DNA of 64,000 nt from Rhizobium sp. P40RR-XXII (GTDB lineage Bacteria > Pseudomonadota > Alphaproteobacteria > Rhizobiales > Rhizobiaceae), in contig NZ_JABAII010000001.1 in assembly GCF_012641405.1 (NCBI RefSeq), positions 496,001 to 560,000 on the forward strand, written 5' to 3'. Made by a program: the position numbers and the translations under genes. This document shows positions 15,517-23,496 of the stretch, piece by piece. The notes beneath the pieces were generated by a model. That model saw only the letters and a list, made by a program, of their open reading frames with translations. It did not search any database and had not been told where the DNA came from. Each line of letters begins with the position of its first letter. The first letter of the stretch is position 1.

Positions 15517-16761
15517 ATGGCGGTGCGCTCGGCGAGGGTTTCCATGGAGCGCCGCGCCAACGGCGGCTTGAATGACAATTATCCGAGTGTGCTGCCGGGC
15601 CACGAACTGGCCGGCCTTGAAGGTGTGCCGCGACCGCCGGTTGGCGAAGCGGTCGCGCATTACAGTCGCGTTACTGAGATCAGTTCTTTTCCGGACAATC
15701 CAAGTGAAGCCGCGTCGGTCGAGACGGCGGAGCGTCTGCCGATGGACGCGCTGCCCGAAAGGCGGCGCGAGGCTATTGCAGGGCGCAAGACATCGCTTCT
15801 TTTCTCCGGAATGGGGTCCTGCCTGTTCCATGCCGTGATCGTTGCCGTGTTGCTGCTGACCTTCGTCGCGACCCCGGAAGATGCGCAGGAGGAAGCCGGT
15901 GACTCTGTCAGTGTCATTATGATCGGCAATTCCGATGCGGATCAGATGGCCGCCGGCGAGGAGACGCCGCAGACCGAACCGGAACAGGTGACGGCCGAGG
16001 CCGTGCAGCCGCAAACGGTTCAGCCGACCGAGGTAACGCCGGAAGAGACCCAGCCTCCGCAGCCGGATATCGTTCAGCCACAGGAAGTCGAGACGCAGCA
16101 GGCGCAAACGGCCGAGCCCGTCGAGCAGGCTCAACCAACGACAGTCGTACCGGAGCAGCCGCAGATTTTGGCGACGCAGGTACCGGCCGAGACGACGGTG
16201 GTCCAGCCCGCCGAACCGGTGCAGCCCGTGGAGACCGAGGTCGTCGAAGCCCAACCAGTAGAGCCGCCCGCGGCAGTAGCAACGCCTGTAGAAAAGCCGA
16301 AGCCAATCGAGAAGCCGAAGGAGGTCAAGAGGCCGGTTGCAAAGGTTGCGAAGGCAAAGTCGGGGTCGCTAGGGGAGAGCCGGGAGGATACCAAACGAGG
16401 GGCCGCCGACGGTATTGAGGCGGCGCAGGCCGACACAAATTCGCAAGTGAATGCTCGCCGTACGGGTTCAGGCGATGCTGCCGTCGCGAACTACAAGGGC
16501 AAAATACAATCCCGTATCCGCCGCTACGTTCAACGTGTCTCCTCAAAATATGAGAAGGGCCTGATACTCGTTGTAAATCTGACAATTGGTTCCGGCGGCG
16601 AGCTCCGATCTCTTTCCCTGACGCGCAGCTCCGGAGACTCTGCATTGGATCAAGCCGTGATGGAGCAAATCCGGAATGCGGCGCCATTTCCACCGCTGCC
16701 CTCGGAGTGGGGTAGGCCGACCTGGCCGTTCATGCAAGCGGTTCAGGTCGGCGGGCGCTAG
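15517..16761 (+). CDS. tonB: TonB energy-transducing protein
   Basis: 414 residues. A polar N-terminal extension (about 90 residues) precedes a single membrane anchor (FHAVIVAVLLLTFVATP, about residues 104-120), then a long Pro/Glu/Gln/Val-rich periplasmic spacer (about 145-270) and a TonB C-terminal domain (about 325-414) with VNLTIGSGGELRSLSLTRSS and APFPPLP. It links the proton gradient to outer-membrane receptors such as the haem receptor. The N-terminal extension is longer than in E. coli TonB; an internal ATG at residue 76 would give the classical layout. It is coupled to the exported-protein gene and divergent from hmuP. Confidence 0.9.
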   Translation: MAVRSARVSMERRANGGLNDNYPSVLPGHELAGLEGVPRPPVGEAVAHYSRVTEISSFPDNPSEAASVETAERLPMDALPERRREAIAGRKTSLLFSGMGSCLFHAVIVAVLLLTFVATPEDAQEEAGDSVSVIMIGNSDADQMAAGEETPQTEPEQVTAEAVQPQTVQPTEVTPEETQPPQPDIVQPQEVETQQAQTAEPVEQAQPTTVVPEQPQILATQVPAETTVVQPAEPVQPVETEVVEAQPVEPPAAVATPVEKPKPIEKPKEVKRPVAKVAKAKSGSLGESREDTKRGAADGIEAAQADTNSQVNARRTGSGDAAVANYKGKIQSRIRRYVQRVSSKYEKGLILVVNLTIGSGGELRSLSLTRSSGDSALDQAVMEQIRNAAPFPPLPSEWGRPTWPFMQAVQVGGR

Positions 16762-16788
16762 CCTTCCGGCCAGTGTCGCTTTAAAATA

Positions 16789-16803
16789 TGATAAAAATTA
16801 TCA
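16789..16803. promoter_or_regulatory. IRO box upstream of the DUF2325 operon
   Basis: TGATAAAAATTATCA fits TGA-N9-TCA and is also a perfect TGATAA/TTATCA inverted repeat. It is about 95 bp before the DUF2325 gene in an AT-rich leader. Position and symmetry suggest RirA control of the three-gene unit that ends with a haem mono-oxygenase. Confidence 0.55.
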
Positions 16804-16896
16804 ACTTTATACTTTACTGTAAAAATCAAGTTTAATATGGTCGCCTCGCGCTCGATGGAATCGAGTGCATAGGAGCAACCAGCAAACGGGTGATGC

Positions 16897-17295
16897 ATGG
16901 CGCGTAAGGGGAAGAAGGATTCTGGCCGCGAGAGCCGCGAAACGCAGGCGATGGCACAGGCTTCCGGAAAATCCACGCTTGATGGGCGCAGTTTCCTCTA
17001 TGTGGGCGGTCGCGATTGCCAGGTGGCGCATCTGCGCCAGATTGCCAGCAGCTTCGGCGCCGAGCTCATCCATCACGATGGCGGCCTGCGCGAAGCGGTA
17101 TCACGTATCGATACGGTGCTTCCTTCCGTCGACTGTGTCTTCTGCCCGATCGATTGCATCAGCCATGATGCCTGCCTGCGGGTAAAGACGGGCTGCAAGA
17201 AATTCGGCAAGGCCTTCATTCCCTTGCGCAACGGCAGCAAGTCCAGCCTCGAGCGGGCACTGCAGACCATGAACGAACGAGACGCTTCAAGATGA
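16897..17295 (+). CDS. DUF2325 Cys-containing protein
   Basis: 132 residues. After a basic N terminus the DUF2325 domain runs from about residue 32: FLYVGGRDCQVAHLRQIASS, IHHDGGLREAVSRID, then CVFCPIDCISHDACLRVKTG with conserved cysteines, and FIPLRNGSKSSLERAL. The fold looks like a small Rossmann-type unit with a Cys cluster that could bind metal or Fe-S. It overlaps the next gene by 4 bp (ATGA) and heads a unit behind an IRO box. An iron or haem link is inferred from context, not from a known activity. Confidence 0.8.
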   Translation: MARKGKKDSGRESRETQAMAQASGKSTLDGRSFLYVGGRDCQVAHLRQIASSFGAELIHHDGGLREAVSRIDTVLPSVDCVFCPIDCISHDACLRVKTGCKKFGKAFIPLRNGSKSSLERALQTMNERDASR

Positions 17296-17567
17296 TCGAT
17301 AACGGCCCTGACGGGTTTTTGCTGATCGGCCTGCACAAGCTGGCCGCACAGAATGGCGACGGGCTCGTGCCCGAACTCTATGAATTGTTGATGCGTCGTG
17401 CCGAAGAACAGCGCGCGGCCAATATCGCCTCCTTCCCGGCATGGAAGGCGCGGCAGCCCGGGGAAGCGCCGGATCAGCCGCTGGACGAGACGAGCCGTGA
17501 TGGCGCGAATGTCGTTGCCTTTGCGCCTGACGTCGATAAGACTGTCGCGCGCCGCAAGAAGTTCTAA
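17292..17567 (+). CDS. Hypothetical small protein in the iron-linked operon
   Basis: 91 residues, starting in a 4-bp ATGA overlap with the DUF2325 gene. The N-terminal half is helical (FLLIGLHKLAAQNG, ELYELLMRRAEEQRAANIAS), the rest polar and probably disordered, with a basic end (VARRKKF). No family recognised and no catalytic motif. The overlap shows it is translated with the DUF2325 protein, and the haem mono-oxygenase gene follows after 18 bp, so a partner or adaptor role is likely. Confidence 0.65.
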   Translation: MIDNGPDGFLLIGLHKLAAQNGDGLVPELYELLMRRAEEQRAANIASFPAWKARQPGEAPDQPLDETSRDGANVVAFAPDVDKTVARRKKF

Positions 17568-17585
17568 TCGTCGAACGAGGTTGCC

Positions 17586-17900
17586 ATGTATATCGCCATG
17601 AACCGCTTCAAGGTCGTCATCGGTTTGGAGGGCGAATTCGAAGAGGTTTGGAGAGGGCGCGCTTCGCGGCTGTCGGAAGTGCCCGGCTTCCTGGAGTTCA
17701 GGCTCCTGCGCGGCAAGGCGGATGTCGAAGAGGGCTATACGTTGTTTTCCTCGCACACCATTTGGCGTAGCGAAGAGGATTTCATCAATTGGACGAAATC
17801 CGAACATTTCCGCACGTCGCACCGCAATGCGGGCGATAACAAGCGGCTCTATTGGGGGCCGCCGCAATTCGAAGGCTTTGCTGTCGTTCCGGGGATTTGA
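17586..17900 (+). CDS. hmuD: Haem-degrading mono-oxygenase (IsdG/HmuQ-HmuD type ABM fold)
   Basis: 104-residue antibiotic-biosynthesis-mono-oxygenase-fold protein. NRFKVVIG near the N terminus supplies the conserved Asn, WRSEEDFINWTKSEHFRTSH holds the Trp and the His expected to bind haem iron, and VPGFLEFRLLRG is the family core. Bradyrhizobium HmuQ and HmuD, of the same class, open haem to release iron. It is third in the operon behind the IRO box and close to hmuPSTUV, which strongly suggests haem iron recovery. A non-haem ABM enzyme remains possible. The choice between the hmuD and hmuQ symbols is arbitrary. Confidence 0.78.
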   Translation: MYIAMNRFKVVIGLEGEFEEVWRGRASRLSEVPGFLEFRLLRGKADVEEGYTLFSSHTIWRSEEDFINWTKSEHFRTSHRNAGDNKRLYWGPPQFEGFAVVPGI

Positions 17901-17936
17901 GACAGCGCGGTCTGTTTCGCGTACGGTAATTCTCTC

Positions 17937-18314
17937 TTAGGCTTTGGTCGCAGTGGTTCTGAAGAAAGCGCCGAGCGCTATCGCGGCCCAGCCGGCAATC
18001 ATCCCCATTCCGCCTATCGGCGCGGCCATCGGAAAGAGCGAGCCGCCACCGTAATGCCTGTTGATCAGATCGCCGGCGAAGATCAGCGCTCCCAATCCCA
18101 GCAGGATAGCGGCGATCGGCGCGGTACGGATGCGGTCGTAGCCGATATAAAGCGCAAGCAGGGCAGGGGCGTGGGCGAGGCTCATGGTAGAGGCCGCGCC
18201 GAGGAAATGCGTATCACCACCGTGGGTGGCGGCCGCGGCAAGCGCGATACCACCACCGCCGAGAATGCCGGCAATAAACAGGGTGGCCGGACGGATTGCG
18301 GCGCTCATGCTCAT
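17937..18314 (-). CDS. DUF423 membrane protein
   Basis: 125 residues, four hydrophobic segments, with family features FIAGILGGGGIALAAAATHG and FAGDLINRHYGGGSLFPMAA followed by PIGGMGMIAGWAAIALGAFF. Function unknown in the family (YgdD relatives). A much longer open frame exists upstream, but it runs through the globin gene in another frame; the ATG at 18314 lies 7 bp after the globin stop and gives the normal family length. It is probably co-transcribed with the globin gene. Confidence 0.85.
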   Translation of the reverse strand: MSMSAAIRPATLFIAGILGGGGIALAAAATHGGDTHFLGAASTMSLAHAPALLALYIGYDRIRTAPIAAILLGLGALIFAGDLINRHYGGGSLFPMAAPIGGMGMIAGWAAIALGAFFRTTATKA

Positions 18315-18321
18315 GTTTTCT

Positions 18322-18711
18322 TTATTCCCTATTTTGCATATGGAAGGCCAGGCGCTCGACCGGCTCCCAGATAGTGGCCCGCAGCTTTTCATTCTCGATG
18401 GTTTCATCCATGGCGCGGCGGAAGCAAAGTAGCCACTCGTCGCGCTCCATCGGACCGATGGCGGCGACGAAATGCCGGCTGCGCAAGCGTGGGTGGCCGC
18501 GCTTTTTGGTATAGAGCTGCGGCCCACCGAGATAGCCGGTCAGATATTCGTAGAATTTCTCCTGCGAGCCTGCGAGGCTTGGCGGGTGCACCGCGCGGCA
18601 ATTGGCTGCCTCGGGCAGCGTATCCATCAGTTCGTAAAAGCGTGATGTCAGCGCTCGCACCGTGCGGTCGCCGCCGATCGCTTCGTAAAGTGTGATGGTT
18701 TCTTCGCTCAA
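18322..18711 (-). CDS. Group II truncated haemoglobin
   Basis: About 129 residues with the 2-on-2 globin pattern: LYEAIGGDRTVRALTSRFYE, FEY-like KFYEYLTGYLGGPQLYTKKR, GHPRLRSRHF with the proximal-side His, and DEWLLCFRRAMDE with the conserved Trp. Group II proteins bind O2 or NO and are linked to peroxide and nitrosative stress. No ATG fits; two TTG codons (18717 and 18711) are candidates, and the second lies 7 nt after AGGGG, so it was chosen. DUF423 follows immediately. Confidence 0.88.
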   Translation of the reverse strand: MSEETITLYEAIGGDRTVRALTSRFYELMDTLPEAANCRAVHPPSLAGSQEKFYEYLTGYLGGPQLYTKKRGHPRLRSRHFVAAIGPMERDEWLLCFRRAMDETIENEKLRATIWEPVERLAFHMQNRE

Positions 18712-18800
18712 GCCCAAGCCCCTGTTTGCGATGTCCTACGTGGCAACTGACGGGCGCTGCCGCAACCGTCGAAGCGGTCGCTGCGGCGTTTCGGCGCTGC

Positions 18801-19871
18801 TTATTTTGCGGTCTTCAGCTGGAAAGCATCGCTTTCCCCCGGGATGAGCTCGAGCGGCCAGACCGTCTGGCGTGTCTTCCGGGGATATTCCTGGCTGTAG
18901 GCGGGCATGCTGGAAAGTAGGATCTCCGCCAGCTCGACGCCGAGATCGTGCACGGACGTGCGAAAGCAGGTCAGCGCCGGCTGCAGGAACTTGGCACGCG
19001 GCGCCTCGCGAAAGCTGACGACGGCAATGTCACGTCCCGGAATGATGCCGGCTTCCATCACGCGCCGATAGAAGCCGATCGCCATCAATTCGTAGATCAG
19101 GATCACGGCCGTCGGCTGGTTTTCGAGGCTCAGCAGTTCGTCGGCAACCTGATAGCCTCCCTGTTCGCTCGATTTGGCGCGAATGACGAGTGCAGGATCG
19201 TAGGCGATGCCATGCCGCTCAAGCGCCCGGCGGTAGCCCTCGAGGAAGACAAAGCCGAGGTTGATGTCGCTCGACGGCGCGCTGACGGCGATGCGGCGAT
19301 GTCCATGCGCCACGAGCCGGTCGACGGCGCAATTGACGACGCCGTCGAAATCGAGGTCGGCCCAGGGATGCTGCGTGCCCGAAAGGCTGCGGCCGAGTGC
19401 TGCGAAGGGGATCTTGGCCTTGGCGAGCAGGTCGAAGCGCTTGTCGACGCGCTGCGTCTCCGAAATGATGAGGGCGTCGACGACGCGCCTTGCCACCATG
19501 CGCTTCAGATATTCATACGGATCTTCGTCATGCGGGCAGGGCAGCATGATGAGATCGAGCTTGTGGCGCGAAAATACGCTCTGCAGCCCCCCGGTCACGG
19601 TGAGAAAGAAATTGTCGCTGTTTTCGACCGTTTCCCGGCTGGACTGGATCATCAGGCCGATGACATTCGTCGTGCCCTGCCGCAGGCTGCGCCCCGATTG
19701 ATTGGCCACGTAACCCAGCTGCTCGGCGGCGGCGAGAACGCGCTTGCGGGTTTCCTCGTTGACATCAGGTTTGCCGTTCAACGCCCGTGATACTGTGCCG
19801 ATCGAGATATCGAGATGTTCGGCAAGCTGACGAATTCCCTTCATCGGCCGCGGTTTTCCTCCATGCGCCAT
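18801..19871 (-). CDS. LacI-family transcriptional regulator of the adjacent sugar cluster
   Basis: 356 residues. The HTH and hinge (residues 10-60: MKGIRQLAEHLDISIGTVSR, ALNGKPDVNEETRKRV) precede a periplasmic-binding-like effector domain (TTNVIGLMIQSS onward, FALGRS-like FAALGRSLSG, AVDRLVAHGHRRIAV, AVVSFREAPRAKFLQPALTC). ATG 19871 has GGAGGACAACGG in front; an ATG nine codons in would match the usual LacI start. It is divergent from the Gfo/Idh dehydrogenase and shares with it a promoter overlapping a perfect 14-bp palindrome, so it probably represses itself and the catabolic/ABC cluster. Confidence 0.9.
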   Translation of the reverse strand: MAHGGKPRPMKGIRQLAEHLDISIGTVSRALNGKPDVNEETRKRVLAAAEQLGYVANQSGRSLRQGTTNVIGLMIQSSRETVENSDNFFLTVTGGLQSVFSRHKLDLIMLPCPHDEDPYEYLKRMVARRVVDALIISETQRVDKRFDLLAKAKIPFAALGRSLSGTQHPWADLDFDGVVNCAVDRLVAHGHRRIAVSAPSSDINLGFVFLEGYRRALERHGIAYDPALVIRAKSSEQGGYQVADELLSLENQPTAVILIYELMAIGFYRRVMEAGIIPGRDIAVVSFREAPRAKFLQPALTCFRTSVHDLGVELAEILLSSMPAYSQEYPRKTRQTVWPLELIPGESDAFQLKTAK

Positions 19872-19890
19872 TTTCCGTTGTCCTCCTCTA

Positions 19891-19920
19891 TTGACACAGG
19901 AAAATCTTTTCGCATAGTAT
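19891..19920 (+). promoter_or_regulatory. Sigma-70-type promoter of the sugar cluster
   Basis: TTGACA, 18 nt, TAGTAT, ending directly at the LacI-type operator. A strong match for a housekeeping promoter reading toward the dehydrogenase gene. Confidence 0.6.
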
Positions 19921-19934
19921 CGTAAACGTTTACG
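19921..19934. promoter_or_regulatory. LacI-family operator
   Basis: CGTAAACGTTTACG, a perfect palindrome with the central CG typical of LacI/GalR operators, positioned at the expected transcription start and between the divergent regulator and dehydrogenase genes. Confidence 0.75.
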
Positions 19935-19980
19935 GAGCGCGTGTCATGAGGGGTTTACGCACCGCCCGCTGGAGGACATC

Positions 19981-21024
19981 GTGAAATTTAATGCCATTTT
20001 GTGTGGGTGCGGAGCTATGTCCAAGGGCTGGCTCAGGGCCATCGCCTCGACGCCAGACCTTGCCGAATCCATTCAGATCGTCGGTCTGGTCGATCTCAAT
20101 CGCGCCACTGCTGAAAACCTTGCGAAAGAGTTTTCTCTCGAGCATGCCGTCATCGGCTCCGATCTCGCCGAGGTCATTGCGATGACCAAGGCGGATCTGG
20201 TCTTCGACGTCGTCATTCCGGCCGCTCGTTTCGGCGTGGTTTCGACGGCGCTGAAGGCCGGCTGCCATGTCTTGAGCGAAAAGCCGATGGCGACGTCGCT
20301 CGCCGAAGGTGCCGCTCTCATCGATCTTGCAGCTGAGGCCGGCAAGGTCCATGCCATCATCCAGAACCGCCGCTTCATCTCCGGCATCCGTCGCATGCGA
20401 CGCTTGGTGGAAGAGGGGGCGATCGGCGAGCTCACGGGCGTTCATTGCGATTTCTTCCTTGGTCCGCATTTTGGCGGCTTCCGCGAAGAGATGGACAATG
20501 TCCTGCTGCTCGACATGGCGATCCACACCTTCGATGCCGCCCGCTTCGTGTCCGGCAAGGTGCCGCTTTCGGTCTACTGCGTCGAAAAGAATCCTGTTGG
20601 GTCCTGGTACAAGCATGGCGCATCGGCCCATGCGCTGTTCGATTTTTCCGATGACGTCGTTTTCAGCTATCGCGGCTCCTGGTGTGCCGAGGGCCAGCGC
20701 ACGAGCTGGGAAAGTGAGTGGCGGCTGACCGGCAGCAAGGGCATGCTGACCTGGGACGGCGAGGAGAATTTCGAGGCTGGTGTCGCCGGCAACGATCCGG
20801 GGCTGCTGCATGGCTTTACGCCGATCGAGGTTCCCGGACCGAAGCATGAGGAAGAGACGCATGGCCATGCCAGCGTCATCGCCTCCTTCATCGAAGCGAT
20901 CAAGACCTGCAAGCCGCCCGAAACTGCAAGCGGTGACAACATTCGCAGCCTCGCCATGGTTTTAGGCGCGATTGAAAGCGCCAAGACGGGCCGGCGCGTC
21001 GATATTTCAGCACAAGGACAGTGA
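19981..21024 (+). CDS. Gfo/Idh/MocA-family NAD(P)-dependent sugar dehydrogenase
   Basis: 347 residues. An N-terminal Rossmann domain (FNAILCGCGAMSKGWLRAIA; then HVLSEKPMATSLAEGAAL with the EKP motif) is followed by the alpha/beta substrate domain (FLGPHFGGFREEMDNVLLLD-MAIHTFDAARF, the DxAxHxxD-type catalytic region). It starts with GTG behind GGAGG. The isomerase gene starts 4 bp after its stop. Such pairs oxidise sugars or glycosides, often at C3, before isomerisation or cleavage. The substrate is unknown; the four-gene ABC importer downstream presumably supplies it. Confidence 0.88.
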   Translation: MKFNAILCGCGAMSKGWLRAIASTPDLAESIQIVGLVDLNRATAENLAKEFSLEHAVIGSDLAEVIAMTKADLVFDVVIPAARFGVVSTALKAGCHVLSEKPMATSLAEGAALIDLAAEAGKVHAIIQNRRFISGIRRMRRLVEEGAIGELTGVHCDFFLGPHFGGFREEMDNVLLLDMAIHTFDAARFVSGKVPLSVYCVEKNPVGSWYKHGASAHALFDFSDDVVFSYRGSWCAEGQRTSWESEWRLTGSKGMLTWDGEENFEAGVAGNDPGLLHGFTPIEVPGPKHEEETHGHASVIASFIEAIKTCKPPETASGDNIRSLAMVLGAIESAKTGRRVDISAQGQ

Positions 21025-21028
21025 CATC

Positions 21029-21922
21029 ATGACAAATCCGGCAAAGGCCATCCGCATCGGCACGATGATCAGGGCGGCGAACGAGGACGCCGCCAAGGGC
21101 ATCGCGAAGATCGCCGATCTTGGCTTTGAAAGCTTCGAGCCCTTCTTCTGGCAGACCACCAACGGCCAGAACCTTGCGGAGCTCGGCAAGCGCTGCCTCG
21201 ACGCCATCGGCGATCGCGATATCACCATCTCGACCCTCGGCATGTTCGGCAATCCGCTCGAAGAGCGCGAGATGGACCTGCAGACGCTGCAGGGCTGGAA
21301 GGATTGCATCGACAACGCCCATCATTTCGGCGCGACTTGCGTTGCCGGTTTCACTGGCCGTATCCGCGACAAGCCGCTCACCGACAGTCTGCCGCGCTAT
21401 AAGCAGATCTGGAGCGAGCTTGCCAAGCGTGCCGCCGACAAGGGCATCAAGATCGCCTTCGAGAATTGCGCCATGGATGGCAACTGGGCGACCGGCGACT
21501 GGAACATCGCTCACAACCCGGATGCCTGGGAGCTGATGTTCAACGAGACGCCTGACGACAATATCGGCCTGGAATGGGAACCGTGCCATCAGATGGTCTA
21601 TCTGATCGAGCCGCTGCCGCAGATCCGCAAATGGGCAAGCAAGATCTTCCACGTTCACGGCAAGGATGCGACGATCCGCTGGGATGTCATCAAGGAGCAC
21701 GGCATCTTCGGCAAGGAGAAGTTCGTGTTCATGCGCACGCCGGGCTTCGGCGACAGCAACTGGACCGATATCATCTCCGAGCTGCGCCTTGCAGACTGGT
21801 CTGGCTCCATCGACATCGAAGGCTGGCATGACCCGGTTTACCGCGATGCGCTTGAGATGACTGGCCAGGTTCACGGTCTGAACTATCTCAAGGCAAGCCG
21901 GGGTGGGGACTTCGTCGAGTAA
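21029..21922 (+). CDS. Sugar phosphate isomerase/epimerase (xylose-isomerase-like TIM barrel)
   Basis: 297 residues of the AP-endonuclease-2/IolE-type fold: RIGTMIRAANEDAAKGIAKI, LGFESFEPFFWQT, GIKIAFENCAMDGNW (metal-binding Glu), GLEWEPCHQMV, IFHVHGKDATIRWD (His-Asp pair) and IDIEGWHDPVY. Metal ligands appear complete. An upstream start exists in the same frame inside the dehydrogenase gene, but the ATG at 21029 gives the family length. Probably acts on the keto-sugar made by the dehydrogenase or as a keto-glycoside lyase; the exact reaction is unknown. Confidence 0.86.
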   Translation: MTNPAKAIRIGTMIRAANEDAAKGIAKIADLGFESFEPFFWQTTNGQNLAELGKRCLDAIGDRDITISTLGMFGNPLEEREMDLQTLQGWKDCIDNAHHFGATCVAGFTGRIRDKPLTDSLPRYKQIWSELAKRAADKGIKIAFENCAMDGNWATGDWNIAHNPDAWELMFNETPDDNIGLEWEPCHQMVYLIEPLPQIRKWASKIFHVHGKDATIRWDVIKEHGIFGKEKFVFMRTPGFGDSNWTDIISELRLADWSGSIDIEGWHDPVYRDALEMTGQVHGLNYLKASRGGDFVE

Positions 21923-21976
21923 CGCATGCATTTGCAGAACTGCATCGATTTAGGAGGCAAGTTGTGCGTTAATGAA

Positions 21977-22005
21977 ATGCCCTAAGTTATCGACGCTTAG
22001 GGCAT
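21977..22005. repeat. Intercistronic hairpin
   Basis: Perfect 10-bp arms ATGCCCTAAG / CTTAGGGCAT with a 9-nt loop, between the isomerase and the binding-protein gene, with no T run. More likely an mRNA-stability or attenuation hairpin than a full terminator. The rest of this 234-bp gap shows nothing clear. Confidence 0.6.
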
Positions 22006-22156
22006 GACGGAAACCCGAACGGAGGAACCCGAGCGTCTGCACCTTGCCCTATGGGACAGGCGGGCGCTTGGCGCAGGTAAGAGGAAAACGCCGATGGCAG
22101 CGCGGGCCATGTTATCGGACAGATACCGTCACGGTTCGCATGGTGGAGGAGAATGT

Positions 22157-23425
22157 ATGAATATTTTTTCGAAGCTGGCGATCTCCGCCGGCATGTCGCT
22201 TCTGCTTGCCGCCGGTGTGGCGCAAGCGCAGAGCAAGACATTTAACGTCTGGTGGTTCGAACTGCCGGATACTTCGCAAGCCAAGGCATGGACCAAGGCG
22301 CTCGAAGAGCTGAAAGCCAAGCATCCTGACGTTACGATCAATTTCGAGCAGAAGACCTTCGAGCAATTGCAGAAGGCAGGCAGCCTCATTCTCAATTCGG
22401 ATCAGGCCCCGGATGTTCTGGAGTACAACAAGGGCAATGCCACGGCTGGCCTCGTCGCCTCGCAGGGCCTGCTGACACCGCTCGACGATCAATTCAAATC
22501 GCGCGGATGGGATAAGATCCTCAACGAAACGAATAGCCAGCTCAGCAAATACGATGGCAACGGCATCTACGGTTCCGGTCCAATTATCGGTATTCCCGTC
22601 TATGGCGAATTCGTTTCGGTTTTCTACAATATCGACATGTTCCAAGCCAATGGCGTGAAAGTGCCGACCACGCTGGACGAGTTCGAAGCTGCGCTCGATA
22701 CTTTCAAGAAGAAAGGCATTACGCCGCTTGCCTATGGTACGGTGGATTCCAACGCGCAGCACCTGGTCTATACGCTTGCACTGACGCAGGCTGACGATAC
22801 CTGGGTCAAGAATTATCAGGGGCTGAAGGCACCGCTTGATACCAAACCCTTCCTGTTCGCCGCCCAGAAGATCGCCGACTGGGTGAGTAAGGGTTATATT
22901 TCGAAGGATTCGACCGGCCTGAAGGGTACCGGCGGCGCCGACAATCTCTTCTCGTCGGGCACAGCTCCGATGTTTGTCAGCGGCACCTGGAACAACGGCA
23001 ACTTCGCGAGCTCGATCAAGAACTTCAAGTGGAGCCAGTTCATCTTCCCGACCACAAAGTACAGCGTGGGTTCGACCGGCAACCTGTTCATGGTGCCGAA
23101 GAGCGCGAAGAACAAGGATCTCTCCTACGAGTTCATCGATCTTGTTCTGAGCAAGGAAAACCAGAACCAGCAGGCCAATCTCGGTGGTGTTGCCATCGCC
23201 GCCGATCCGGCCTCAGTCACTGACGAAGTCGGCAAGCGCAACGTTGAGCTCTTCAACCAGATCTCCAGCAAGGGCGGCCTCGGCTTCTATCCGGACTGGC
23301 CGGTGCCTGGTTACTACGAACTGCTGATCCAGGCGACCACGGGTCTTGTCAACGGTTCGACCACGCCTGATCAGTTCGCGGCGCGCCTGAAGAAGGCCTA
23401 TGACGACGTGCAGGCAGCGCAGTAA
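22157..23425 (+). CDS. Sugar ABC transporter, periplasmic binding protein (family 1)
   Basis: 422 residues with a Sec signal peptide (MNIFSKLAISAGMSLLLAAG-VAQA, cut before QSK). The MalE-like body has FNVWWFELPDTSQAKAWTKA, LNSDQAPDVLEYNKGNATAG, IPVYGEFVSVFYNIDMF and TAPMFVSGTWN. The frame is open 51 codons further upstream, but the ATG at 22157 has GGAGGAGAATGT before it and begins the signal peptide. First gene of a binding protein/permease/permease/ATPase set. The aromatic WW and the MalE class suggest an oligosaccharide or glycoside ligand; it could be a ThuE/PalE-type disaccharide binder because thuAB lie downstream. Confidence 0.88.
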   Translation: MNIFSKLAISAGMSLLLAAGVAQAQSKTFNVWWFELPDTSQAKAWTKALEELKAKHPDVTINFEQKTFEQLQKAGSLILNSDQAPDVLEYNKGNATAGLVASQGLLTPLDDQFKSRGWDKILNETNSQLSKYDGNGIYGSGPIIGIPVYGEFVSVFYNIDMFQANGVKVPTTLDEFEAALDTFKKKGITPLAYGTVDSNAQHLVYTLALTQADDTWVKNYQGLKAPLDTKPFLFAAQKIADWVSKGYISKDSTGLKGTGGADNLFSSGTAPMFVSGTWNNGNFASSIKNFKWSQFIFPTTKYSVGSTGNLFMVPKSAKNKDLSYEFIDLVLSKENQNQQANLGGVAIAADPASVTDEVGKRNVELFNQISSKGGLGFYPDWPVPGYYELLIQATTGLVNGSTTPDQFAARLKKAYDDVQAAQ

Positions 23426-23496
23426 CACCATCGGCGACAATCACAACGGCAAGACGGCTTTGATGCTGCCTTGCCGTATCGGACTGGAGGATTTCG

